From Rhabdornis inornatus (lineage: Eukaryota; Chordata; Aves; Passeriformes; Rhabdornithidae), in assembly GCA_013397075.1 (NCBI GenBank), contig VWZS01003477.1, forward strand, positions 1,302,001-1,366,000: a stretch of DNA of 64,000 nucleotides, written 5' to 3'. Position 1 is the stretch's first letter. Every line of letters starts with the position of its first letter. Both the position numbers and the translations under genes were made by a program. Below are positions 36,126 through 48,813 of the stretch, piece after piece. The notes under the pieces are model-generated. The model searched no databases, was not told the DNA's origin, and saw nothing but the letters and a program-made list of their open reading frames with translations.

Positions 36126-36440
36126 CTTAACATATCAAAGACAAGAAAATAGATATATGATCCATGTAGGATGTTTTTTACTGTTTTAATAAAAGGCAGC
36201 AGTGCACAGAATGAGACAGGCCAACTATTAGCCCAGCTAAAGCTCTGATGTCATGCCTACTGAGAAAGCACTGTGCTTGCCAAGTGCCTTTGTCACAATT
36301 CTTGTTTATTCCTTTTAATAAAGAAATGTTTCATTTTCTCCTGTGCTTTTTGAAAGGTATAAAGTACCATTCCTTGTACTCTTCATTTGGTCTCTCAGGA
36401 CTTGATCACTCTTGACTGCAGAGAAAACATGCATACCAAC
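36126..36440 (-). other. TULP4: TULP4 short intron (315 bases)
   Basis: This intron separates two WD40 exons that are both phase 0. It begins GTTGGTATGC and ends in a pyrimidine-rich stretch followed by TTAAG. Retention would put a stop codon about 126 bases into the intron. No repeat or other feature was recognised in it. It is the shortest intron in the window; the neighbouring introns are 15.9 kb and at least 27.4 kb. Confidence 0.9.
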
Positions 36441-36569
36441 CTGTGCCCCACGATCGTTCACGAGCTCCACGGACCATCTGCCTTCATATTGTATCCAAAC
36501 AAATATTCCTCCATCTGCATCGCAGGTTGCTAATTTCTGGAATGGTTCATTCCATCTCACCAGCACAAC
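36441..36569 (-). CDS. TULP4: TULP4 internal coding exon, WD40 repeat (first in window)
   Basis: This 129-base exon encodes 43 codons, beginning VVLVRWNEPFQKLATCDADG and ending NDRGAQ. It corresponds to about residues 85-127 if the family's 84-residue initiator exon precedes it. GIFVWIQYEGRW is a typical WD-repeat C/D-strand segment, so the exon builds part of the N-terminal beta-propeller of tubby-like protein 4. TULP4 is a WD40, SOCS-box and tubby-domain protein expected to act as an Elongin B/C-cullin substrate adaptor. The acceptor is TCTAAG followed by GTTGTG, and the exon is phase 0 at both ends. The donor is CAG|GTTGGT, the only donor of the eight without A at +3. A better-looking GTATGC lies four bases further on and would shift the frame. 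Reading through into the intron reaches a stop near 36315. The exon sequence looks intact and, from memory, is nearly identical to the mammalian protein. Confidence 0.95.
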
Positions 36570-39549
36570 CTTAGAAGATTACAAACAAAAACAGCATTAC
36601 CGAAACTGCATCTTGTGCTAACAGCTATATACCAAGAACCAGTTAAACAATACTGCCAAACAAATATCATCCCATTTAAACCCCAAAGATGCACAAAATG
36701 GCAATTTTCAGCCCAGCATTAGGCGCCTCTCAAGAACAGCTGGAATCGTTTTGTCACAGTTGTCGGGAAATGCACAATCTCTCACTGTCAGGCCTCTTTG
36801 GGAAGGCACTGCACACTTTCAATAAAATCACAGGGAACACTGGAACACAGAATTCCATTACAGAAGCTGCAAACAGGAAGCCCTGCACAGATTATCCAAC
36901 TCTCCCTCAAATGATTCCCCCACTGTACTCTCAGAGGCTGTCAAGACTCTGTCAAATCCTCACCTCTTGCTGAGTTCAAATAAAGTGGCATGCTCTGTAT
37001 TTAAATACTCAGACTGAATACATATATTCAAAACAAACCCTGAGAGTCTCAAATTATTAAAAAATAGAAATTTCATAGGAAAGTTGCTTCTGCTACTGAG
37101 TGTGGAAGCAATACAAAGCAGCTTTAGAATCTTCTCTCCACATTAGAGCTATCTGAACTTTTCTGGAGAATCTAATCAAGCCTAAACCTACCAAATTGCT
37201 CTCTCATTTCTAATTAATACCAATTTTACAAATACAGTATCTCTTGAGACCTCAGCATAAAACTGAAGAAAGCATGTCATCCTAGTGCCCGAAGCAAAAA
37301 TTAGCAGTAAAACAATTTACGTTCTGTTAGTGACTTTATCTTAAAAAACTTTTTTTTCCAAATTAATTTTATTTCAAGAACATGCAGATATACATGGGAC
37401 ACTTACATTCACACACAAGTAAATTCTTCCCCCCCCGGCTATTTTACTGAGGCAGAGAATATGCGAACAAAGTAAACATGTATTAAATACTCAATTAGTA
37501 GAGTGTTATTTCAACTACTTAAGAAACATCCAGCTGTAATGACACTTTTTCATAAAATTAAACAGATAATTAATCATCTAAAAGTGACAGGCAAAATTTT
37601 CCTGAAATACGCTTTGCTGTTTACAGAGATGGACTGATCCTCCTAAAGATTCCAGTCCCAAGATGAGTTCTAAGTAAACAGACCCTTCCCACTTCACAAG
37701 GAAATCAGCAGTCGTTTTCAGAGCTAGGATATAAATATGCATACCTAGAACCTAAACTTGACAGCTGAGGGATGATCTTACACTTATTTATTGAGTGCTA
37801 CGCTTATTCAGAGTGTCAAGGTCACAACTTAACATGTCTAGCAGTGGAGCTCAGTTTGAAGCATCAACCCTTGAACCATTAAACAACCACAGGAAAACCA
37901 TTTCTTCGCTCACATGTAAAGATTATGGGGAGAAGCAAGTATGACAAATCACCTCTCTGTTGTTACACACCTTAGAAGAATCCCATTTGAGATTTTACAG
38001 AAAAACACTGGCTTCTACTTAATATAATCTTGCAGCTGCACTCTAAGTCACCAGTCCTGTTTCCAGTTGGGCAAATTACACCATGCCCCTAGATGGATTA
38101 TACCACACTCAGGCTTTTAAAAAAATTCTTATGTTGGAAGAGCAGTAAATAAAATATTCCATTATAGCAATGCAAGCAGATGCATTTTGTTGGAGGTTTC
38201 ACTCTGTCCCTTCCACCTGAACAAGAATAGCACAAATTTGTCAAAATTTTGTTTTCATTTTGATATAAATCCAATGCACGGAGCCATAATTTCATTCACC
38301 CTGAGGCAAAATGCAACAATGACGTAACTGTACTTGCCAGCAATGCCTAACAGTATTATGAAAGAAGTGAAGAAAAACTCAAGGATAACATTGAAAAAAA
38401 ATCTTCATCTTTAACAGCTGGGAGCTGCTAAGGCTAATGATGACCATTAACGAGTGGAAGGTACTTATCACCACTAAAACCCTGATCTTTAAACACTTAG
38501 ACACTGCTCATGTTTCACAGATCATACCAAATGAATTCTGCATCATACCAGAATGAATTGCTAGACAAAACTTAGGGAAAAAAAAGAAGAGAACTAGTTG
38601 TTCAAGTAACATAAATGCTTTAGCTAACACCATTAAGAATGCTACTACCTGTCTTAAAATTGCCCTGCTTAGTATGGCAAAGATTTGAAATAAATACACA
38701 GTTTTATAGATTAGACACACAAGTTGACTTTGTAATACAAATTATGGGCAAAGTGACAATAGTTACTTTGTTGTGTTTTGTTTCTTTTCTACTTTAAGCA
38801 GGAACCTTGTTAAAACTTGAAAATTTCCATTCAGATTCTGTTCAACCTGTCTTTTTAGATTTGGTGTAAAACATCCCAGAGTATATTTGAATGTAAACAA
38901 GATTAACTAGAGCCTCCATCCATCTCAAATAGATATAAATTAGTAACTTCCAAAATAAACTTATTGCTTTATAATCAGAAATGAAAGCAAGACAATGATT
39001 TTTCCATGCCTTCTGATAACAGCCTCATAAGGAAACAAATTTGTAATTTGAAAATTCAACTCATTTAAACACAGAGTAAATGTTATTTTACGAGGTCATT
39101 TTAAAGATGATGCCGTAATTTACGTTTAACATTTGACTACAGGTACTGAGTCCACAACTGCTTTGAGTATTTCTAATTTCATTTTAGACACTTAACAAAG
39201 TGAAGAAGAGAAAAAGAAAGGAAGGATTGCCCTAAGTATTAAGATGACTTCTGGCTTTTATGTTGGCTCAAATGCTAAGCCATATGAAAACATGTCCCAC
39301 TGATAGCACACTTAAATAACGCATAAGCTTGAATTACCCCTCTACAAAGAGGAATTTTACTGCTAACCCATAAATGTAAAGATATCATTACTTTCACTAA
39401 CAGCTTCAACTCACAGAGGACCTATTTTTACTTCTGCCTTTATGGTCCTCTGCTTTCTACTTAGCATCTTCACATAGGTACTGAAGGTCTGAACTGTTTT
39501 ATCTTGTGCTCAAAAGAGTGAGAATACTGGTACACAAAAATAAGTTGTC

Positions 39550-39571
39550 TGTGGACCATTTGTGGTCCACA
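39550..39571. repeat. Perfect 9-base inverted repeat
   Basis: TGTGGACCA at 39550-39558 and TGGTCCACA at 39563-39571 are exact reverse complements around TTTG. No longer transposon-like structure or flanking duplication was recognised. Confidence 0.85.
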
Positions 39572-40499
39572 CAGCATTTCTATATTGTCTGATTATTTAT
39601 GTTTATTTGTAGGTTGTAGGTTTTTTTAATTCTATAAAAAATACAAATGGTGGTTGTTCTACTCTTGAAAAAAAATGTATCACAGGCATTAATCAGCTTC
39701 TAAACCACTGTCTCACACAAGATATGATCCCTTACAAATAAAATTTGGCCTGAGATATTAAGTACAATATAAAGGCCAACAATTTGCCCCTAAACAGGAT
39801 GCTTTCCACAAAGCTGTGAGCTTTTGAGTCAGTCTTATGTTTTCTTTGAGCTCCTTTTTATACAAGAAATAGTGGTAAAAAAATTGATTCAAAAGTTCAG
39901 CATTCAGGACCTTCAACATCTCCAGTTTAATTGCCAACTTGAAGCTTAGGAATTAAATTTAATTAATCCTAAATGTGCTAGAAACTACCCAAGAACTGAT
40001 TGCATACTTTAATGCTGCTAACAACGTTATTATCTATTTAAGATTTTAGACAAGAAATTTTGAGTAACTGCAATTTTGGAGTAGCAAATGTGTGATTTAC
40101 AGTAAACATGATCCCTTCCCAACAGAAACCACGCGTGGTAATCTAAATTTATTACATGCTATTGACACTTCTAATAATTTTTCCACATTTTCTAACACAA
40201 TACAAGACCACTAAAATCCAAAGCATTCAGAGAGCTTTCATTATTCCTAACTTCATTATGGTTTTTGAAGGAGATAACTGAAAATATGGCACCAATAAGT
40301 TTTGCTAGAGCAGAAGTTCTTAATCTAGAATATCACATAGCAGTCACTACTGAAATCTTTCTGTACATACAGTACATAATTGCCAGAGAAGCAAGGGACA
40401 AATATCTACCAAAAAATAAAAGGGATAAGTACCTAGGGCAATTAGTTCCTAGAGTTCCTTACCAAATTTAGATAGATTTTATTATGGATATACTGTAGA

Positions 40500-40515
40500 G
40501 AGTCACAGTGACTCA
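40500..40515. repeat. Palindrome GAGTCAC-A-GTGACTC with AP-1-like site
   Basis: This is a perfect 7-base inverted repeat around one A (40500-40514). TGACTCA at 40509-40515 is a consensus AP-1 (TRE) heptamer, and its mirror half GAGTCA sits in the other arm. A regulatory role is only inferred. Confidence 0.6.
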
Positions 40516-43243
40516 TTTTTTTAAATCTATGATCCCCCATCCATTTTTCTGGCGAGAGGCATATGCTCTAAAGACTTCTCCAGCACTTATTTTCACATAT
40601 GCTATGGAGATGTGCTCGCAGATGGACTGCCACAGCAATAGAGCAGAGAATATTCCATGCCAATGTTTGATTACTGCACAACCTGCTACACCTGAAGAGC
40701 CATGTTCCTGTACCCAGTATGAGCATTTCTGCAATTACAAGTGAAGTTGACATCTTTGCAGGGTGCACAGGATGTGATGCATTATAACTCCATTGAGCAT
40801 ATGGAATAGCTGGCGTTTCCCTCCCCAGAAAAACCAGACTACATTTCTAATGCTATTGAAAGTTATTGAAATAGTTCCACCTTCCAAGCAGTGACAGCAC
40901 AAGACCTAACTGTTTCCAGGAGAGAATAACGAAGGAGATCAGGCTATTGCCTACAGCAGCAGAGGACAGGACTCAGTCTATCCAAAGGCTTCTTTCAATC
41001 CTACGCTTTTAGCAAAGCACTCAGCTTTTTAAAGGAACATATAAAGGCTGAAAGAAAGCATTGACAAAAGGACTAGAAAATCTACCTGGAATCACTGAGC
41101 ATCATCTATTTGCTTTATCAAGTAGTCCTGATATGCAACTCCCTAATAAATACATTGATATTTACCCATGGTTACAAGTACGGATAAATATGTGCATACA
41201 GTAGGTGCAACACACCAGCACACATCACAGTTTATTAATGACCATAGAGCTGAAAAAACCTCTAAGTATATCTATCAAAGAAAAAAGATGGGTGTGCAGT
41301 GGGGAACAGAAATGGAACACTGAAGTACAAGAACCAAAAAAAACAGTGACCACCTTTACATGCTACTGTACTTCAGTGCCTCTCCCTTCATTGTACAGAG
41401 ATACAGCTACACATATATACACGTGTACATACATTACATACATATAACATGGGTATGTGCATGAATACACATCCCTATCAATCCTTGAGGAACTTGTGCC
41501 ATCTTTGTACATTCAGTAGTTAACTAACTGAAGTGGATTTTTGTAACTAAAATATAATTTGAAAGTTGGAACAGACACCTCGAATAAGCAGTAGAGTTGT
41601 AATTAATGAGCTATTGCTTCTTACTACACTTTACTTATAACCAATATTTAGTTCTAAATAGTTCCGGATATGTTTAGTTCAATGAAACATTTAACTGTCC
41701 TTTAAATATTAGTATTTTTTAAAATAAGTTATCTAAGTTTTCTCTCTCCTAATTTCTCATGCTGCAGATTGCTTGCAATTCTTCTTATGTTCACCTTCCC
41801 TTTTGACCTTTATTTCATGCCCATTACAATAATGTCAGGATAATTCTCTCCATTCAAACTGATGCAATCACACAAAGAGCATCAAGCATTTCTCCTACTA
41901 ATAACACCTGACAAAAGAGCAGCAGATATGGTAGACAGTGAGTTGGCATCATCCATCTTTCCTATCCTCCTTGTCTTCTATTGCATTCTCTAATGATACA
42001 CTCCCTATCTCTCCCACACCTGCAGAGTTCTGACTTTTTGTTTCCAGTGACACTGCAACTGGATGGAAGTGCCTCATTAGCATATGGAGCTATCACTTTC
42101 CTAGGTATGATACCCATCAAGGAATTATTGTTACTAAGAAGAAACTACTACTATTAATAACAAACATCGTGCTGCAGCTAAAGAATGGCAAATCTATAAT
42201 GGAATTTACATTTCTTGAGAAAAACTGCCAACTCACAATAGGGGCTGCAGGATACAGAGGGGGTAGATGAATAGCAAATGAGTTCCGGGAGACAGGAAAC
42301 AACACCCAAATTCTTCACGTTTCTCTCGTCTAAACAACAGAAGCGAGCTCTCCTCCTAGAAGGGCTGGAGCAGCCTCCAGATATCTGAGGGACAGATATC
42401 ATGTAATAACCCTATCCCTGCCTCAGGATAAGCTTTGGCTGCTTTGCCGAGGGCACAGCAGCTGCTCACAGCCCCCATGGGTTTGGCCACTGGCACAGCT
42501 TTCCACTGCCACTTGCACATCCTTTATCCCAGGATCCCACAATTTCATTGAAAGATGTGTATTATTTGCAACTGCTGCCATCTTGCTTGTTCTGCTCTTT
42601 GAAAAGGAGTTGCAATTTTTTTTTAATTTTTTTTTTAGCTTACAATCTGATTTCATGGTATAACATTACCAATAAGCTAAACCTGTCACCTGGGGATTTA
42701 GCCTTGTGCTAAATGAAATCAGAGGTAATGCTGGACCAGCAAGAAACTGCTGATCTTAATGGAAATGAAAGATCCAGGTCCAACCTCTACCTTTTTCTGA
42801 CCACAGACTTCTCTATGGCTTTCATGTGAAATCTACTCCAAATTCCAAACTCAAACACCACAGGTAAAGCTCTGAAGTTAAGTATAATGTAAGGATACAT
42901 AAGAAGCTCTGTGCCTTTTTGCTGGGTTCACTTGCTGTAATTTTTTTTGCCCTTTCTCCTTGTTGTTTGTTTTCACAATGCTCAGGGCACACACCAGGCT
43001 GACAAAGACTCGGATCACCTGTGCAGCTGCAGAAAGAGAAATGGCCAGGTAGGAGCAGTGCAGCTCACCAGCAACAACCCCCTGAGTATGTGCAGGGGAG
43101 GTATCCACCCCTCCAGTGCTCACTGACTCTGTGTGTGAGTGGCTGGTAGCCTCGGCAAGTAGCAGTGTGGTTGCTCACCCACTGGGAAGAACGCTGATAC
43201 TCCCCAGCAAGTTTTGTTTATTTGCTTTGCAGATGAATGACAA

Positions 43244-43337
43244 ACATACCTATTTTTAAAAGGTATCTTGAGGTTGGCATTCAACCCACCACATATACCC
43301 ATTTTTGAAAGGTATCTTTGGTTGGCATCCAATCCCC
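43244..43337. repeat. Imperfect tandem duplication of about 47 bases
   Basis: Copy one (43244-43290) and copy two (43291-43337) share ACATA-ACC-ATTTTT-AAAGGTATCTT-GGTTGGCAT-CAA-CCC in order, with scattered differences. They are directly adjacent. Confidence 0.75.
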
Positions 43338-46300
43338 AATGGATGCCAGTCTGATCTTTAAAAGCTTGAGGAAATTATTTTGGCAAATAGACAATGGCAA
43401 AAAAAAATTCTTTTGAGAACTGCTTTGAGGAAGGAATGCCTTTAGTGTTAGATGTTGTCTTAAAAATACCTAGACTGTCAACATCTCACTGAATACATTT
43501 AGGGGCCCTGATAGTAAACTGCCAAGATGAGGACTCAGAAAGGCTCTAAAGCTTTACAAGTCTCCTTACATTCCATAAGTGATACGCTCCATTTTAACAA
43601 ACACACCCTCCTCAATGTCTATTAGTCCCAAGGATTTGCCACATAACCATTTTATTTGTTCACAGAACACAAAATGTGTTACGTTATCACCTACTTTAGA
43701 GGAAAACATGCCCAAGTTTTCCTTTGGTACTCCTCATGGGTACCAAACAAGAATTATAATGCTCCTATGAATGAAGTGGCTCACAGGTTCTAAAGGAATT
43801 ACTCTTTTCACTTTGGACTCACCACATTTAATTGTGACTTCAGAGAACTACAGTTGTGGGAGACAAAAAAAAAAAACCCACACCAACAGAAATTAGCTGT
43901 ATCCAAAGTATATCTCATACATATGTTTGGGCAGCAGAAGATTTGACAGGTCAGAACAGAAAGTTGCACGTGAGAAAAATAACAGGTGATATGGATCTAA
44001 CATGGATGAGAAGATGTTGGTATGTAGCTACTGGTTCTTAGTTGAGTAAGTTTGTTAACTACTCTTTCAAGGGCTAATAAAGAAAATAGTTGGTCATAAT
44101 CTGAAGGAAAATAATTAAGACATGAAAAATTAAGGCTTAATCACCCATATGCACAAGATAGCTGCACACTATTATGTTCTTGGAAGGGAAATTGGTGGAG
44201 GTCTGCTCTTCTCCCATCTTGCAGAAAACAACAGCGTGACAGAGAAGGTCTATTGTGTGCTTTTAACTGCCTTTCCTTCACAAGGATTCTCAAGTCCCAA
44301 AAGCTCTTTCACAGAGAAGACATCTGTCTCCACAGAAAAATAATTTAAAGTTACGCCACACTCAGTTCCATTGAGGCAAATTCCTTTATAGCATGCACAT
44401 TACTACCACTGTCTCTTTTCAGTGGTCATCCTGTACTTAGGCTGTAAGATACGTCTGTTTAATTGCCCATGCATACTCCCTATAAACACAAGCGCAAGTC
44501 CAAGTCAAATAAAAAATAAATCAAAACTGACTGTTGGTAAGGACGAGCACAGGATAAAATAGTACTTTCATCACCTCCCTTTGTAAGAAAAGGATTTCAC
44601 TTTGTTGTAGTTTCTGTACAGATAAAACACCATAATAAAGAAAGCAGAGACAACTATTCTAGCTGAAGATGAACAACAGTTTCGCTATAAGATCAAAATA
44701 CCAAGAACAATATAGTTCCTCCTCTTTCTAGCAAATCATTGACAAGCACCATTAGGAAAGTTAAATTCCTGTTAAAATAAGACACATGCAATAACTGTGC
44801 TGAGCTGGAAGTTCCTTGGGTTTGAGCATCTATGGCAGAGTATTTTCCCACAAGAAAAAAAAGCAGTAGATTTTAAATCTCTGATATTTAGTTTACATTA
44901 AATTAAAAGTACAAGAGCCTAATGCTCATTTAACTAACATCTGACAAAATTACATTACAGATGGTATAAATCAGGACCATTTCAAAAACTTCCATATTTA
45001 CATTCACTTTTGGACTGAATATGAGAAGCTCATTGTAAATGAACCTCATGCTTTAAGAACAAAAATAACACTCACTGACATCCACCAATACCTCATCAGT
45101 GCTATATGAATTCAGAGTCCATGCACATCTTTGTTAGAAGTTTTGAGGGAAGAAGAAATCCAACCAAAACACCTCAAGCATAAAGCAGATTCAAAATACT
45201 TACTTTCTTTTTCTAACCTGGCTAAAACTAGAGGAAAGTATTGGATGCAGAGATATAGACACCTTGTAAGAGAATCTATGGCTTTTCCTGTCTCTCTTCC
45301 TTTTAAAAATATCCAAAATGAAGGAACACCAAATGATTACATAAAAAAACACAACACCACCCCCTAATAAAACCCCAACAAAATTAAAGAAAAAAATGCA
45401 ACAACAAAACAAAACAGAGAAGACAGGTTAACAATAAACACTACTGAAAACCATTCCAACTCAGAATCAACTAGTTCTATTCTACTTTCGAACAGCAGCT
45501 ACTTAGGAATTCCTGTACTATCTTCCCACCTTGTAAATGGTACCTTGTTCAGGAATACCCCCAGAGCAATGAATTGCTGGAAAAAGCCAGTGAAGTGACT
45601 GACAAACACACTCTCCTTTATATTAAATCTTCCTAATTCAGTGGCTAAAAGTTCCTGATCAAATGTTCATATTATAGTGGAATATAATTTGATAACTTTA
45701 CATGCATATATTAATCACAAAAAAATTATTCAAGAAAGAAGAAAACTCTACCAGGAAATATTAAAAGAAAACTCTTAAAAATGTAATATAAATTCTGTTA
45801 TAAAAACTGTGTTACTTAACAAGAGGAAGGAGGTAACACAAGTTCTTCACTTTCTGGAGTCTATTCTGAGATGTGCCAGAAAAATAATGGTGTCTCATGA
45901 CCACACAGAGGATCTGCCCATATGAAATAAACCAAGTCTGTCTATCTCAAATATACCAAGGTGACAGATGATTTTTCACTCCTCAGAAATTCAAATCGAT
46001 ACAGCACAACAATTAAGTAACAATATTCCAGGTTTCTGAACATCATCATTAGCATTTGGTGGTCATTTCATAATCAGAAGCTGATCAGTGACTCTCTTCA
46101 TGATTTTACAGGTTAGACTATAGCTTAGCTTGATCCTGCTTAGCTGAAATCACTGTAAAGGTCCACCAAACAAGTCTTAGATAGAACCTGACTGCAGCAG
46201 AAAATTTGTGCAAGCCCTCTCTAAGGAGATGAACTTCACTCTTTAAGAGATACAGTGAAAACTTGACTTTCGTCAGCAATGTAAACAGAAAAGACCTTAA

Positions 46301-48355
46301 AATTCACAAGGAGTGTCAGAGAGTATTGTCCAAGCATGATTATTTCTCCAAGAGCTACGATACTTCAACCCTAATTATTTTTTTCAAACACAGGGAACTA
46401 AAAATAATCCAAACTTCAGCAGAAGAACAGATCAGCTCTTGAAATTTATTATGATCTCTCAGGTGATAATAGCTGTGCACTAATGTAATTAAGCTGAGTT
46501 ATAAGGTGGATTTGAGACAGATGGTGCAGCTGGGCACTTCACTGCTGAAGTGGGATTACTCTGCTGTCTGAAATACTCAACTGTTGTTATCCAAATCAAG
46601 TCCCCCCATATGACCTCTATGTGAGTTACACACCATTGTAGAACATTTCTGGCCACCTGAGGAATACTGGTGACCTTAAATTAGTCACAGATACTGAGAA
46701 AATAAAGCATTTATATTATTTTCATTGGACTGTGTGTGACTCATGGAGACTGTGCATTCCTAATCCTTTTGTGAAATTGAGGAAATTCCACCATATTAGT
46801 TTGCAAAGGTAGGACACCTGCCGTAACTTCTAGCACAAGGCCACCCCCTGATCCCCATCTGCTGGCTGCCCTAGTGGAGTCACTCACACAATGTTCAGCT
46901 AGTGGCATTCAGGACAGCTACTGAAGGGACTGTATAGTTGCTGAGATGGACATAGAAAACAAAGTGGAAAATGAAATAGCGTCCACTTCCAAGAAGGACA
47001 ATGTAAGGGAGGGAGCAGTCAGTAAAACAGGGAATGCAGAAAGAGCAGAGCAACCACTAGCACCTGCACCTCTCAGGACAGAAAGGTAGAGAGAGGAGAA
47101 CTGAATTAACAACACAATAACTAAAAATCCCGATATTTACATGCAATACATTCAGCTTAGCATATTAGCATAAATAAGAGAACACACACCTACGAAGAAT
47201 TATTTTGCTAATATATACACATATATATTACCCCCATGGAGGTTCTGATTCGGGCTTGAGACACGCTGGCCAACTTAATTTGCAATAATACGATAGAAAC
47301 TTCTGACAATGTGACTACCAGATAAAGAAATGCCAAACACCAGATTTTGAAAATGCTATCCTTGCTTCAGCTGGCCTGCAATTCTGCACAGACTGTTTTC
47401 AGAGCAAACCTCTCTTAAGTTCTTACATTTGCTATTTCTCCGTGAAATAAAACCTGTATCATGATGCAGTTGGCCAAGTGACCAATAATTTCACTTGCCT
47501 GACTTTCCAGAGAACACAAGGGAGCTCTAAATACAGGGTTGAATTAGTTACTTGGACAGAAGGATAGTAACAGGCAAAGTGGACAACCCCAGAAAGCACA
47601 AATCACTGCTATTGTTTTTTACCACTGTGGCACACAGAAGTCTCAACTAAAATTGACCCCCATGTTGTTAGAACTGCACATCTGGTGATCAAGTACAGCC
47701 TTCGGAGTTTTGGGGCTTGAAGACAAAGGAAAAACCAGGTTAGGGAAGCTCTGCAGGGAACGTTTGCTCTGCAGAACTGTAAAATGACTTTATAAGCCTC
47801 AAGACGGGCAAACTACAGGTTGGGAATGTAATCCCTGGGCACTCCAATGGGATATAATGGTCACTGTGAAACTATCAGATTGCCAGCAGAAAAGGTGATA
47901 GGTAACACACATCTAACTAAGCACAATATTACACCTTATCTAATGCAAATATTAACAAATTTATTGATTACCAGTGGTTCAGAAAGCAGTATTCAAGGAA
48001 CTGAGGTAAAACTGACTTGCAGAGAGCAACAATATTCAACCTTTAACAACCCAACCGGTATATGAACCACAGCATAGAGATAGAAGTTGTCTGATCTCTA
48101 TCCAAGAGCATAAGCTAGCTAGTTTATATCCACTGCATCACTGGAAAGTAATTTTTATAGTCTAGTTTATCCTTTGCTTCACCCAAAAAAAAGAGAGAGG
48201 AAAAGCAGTAAGTACAAGCATTTCTGGCTTTTTTTCCCCTTAGTAAAGCCCTTAAGAAAATTTCACCAGGCAAAATAAGCAGATGTTTTCTATCTCAAGT
48301 CACTTGCATATCAACGAGCATATGGAATATTTAATGTTTAAAATACATTGCTAGC

Positions 48356-48813
48356 GTCATAATTAGTGGCACGGGGTCTAGTTGGAGGCTAGTCACTAGT
48401 GGTGTTCCCCAAGGTTCAGTACTGGGCCCAGTGTTGTTTAACTTGTTTATGAGTGACTTGGACAAAGGGACAGATGCCTCCTTGGAGATTTCACTGATAC
48501 ACAAAGCTGGGAGGAGTGGCTGATAGCCCAGAGGTCTGTGCAGCCCTTCAGAAGGACCTTGGTGGGCTGGAGGAGGGGCAGAGAAGAACTGTCTGGAGTT
48601 CAGCAAAGGCCAATGCAGGGTCCTGCCCCTGAGCAAGAACAACCCCAGGCACCAGCTCAGGCTGGGGGCTGACCTGCTGGGAAGCAGCTCTGCAGAGAAG
48701 GAGCTGGGGGTCCTGGTGGACAACAAGCTGTCCAGGAGCCAGCAGAGTGTCCTGGTGGCCAAGAAGGCCAATGGCATCCTGGGTGCATTAGGAAGAGCAT
48801 TGCCAGCAGGTCT
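48356..48813 (+). mobile_element. CR1 LINE fragment with decayed reverse-transcriptase end
   Basis: This fragment is about 458 bases in plus orientation. The left part translates to GVPQGSVLGPVLFNLFMSDL, the CR1 reverse-transcriptase motif upstream of the catalytic FADD. The expected FADD position now reads like FTDT, and frame damage follows, so the copy is dead. The rest matches the CR1 pol/3' region, including AACAACCCCAGGCACCAG, GGGGGTCCTGGTGGACAACA and a close ATTAGGAAGAGC-TTGCCAGCAGG. The element stops there, without the CR1 3' UTR or the ATTCTATG terminus. It is therefore truncated at both ends, or its 3' part was deleted later. Confidence 0.9.

Noticed and set aside
47930..48070. GGAACTGAGG...GACTTGCAGAG resembling a reverse MIR
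   Set aside because: Too few collinear blocks to separate from chance.
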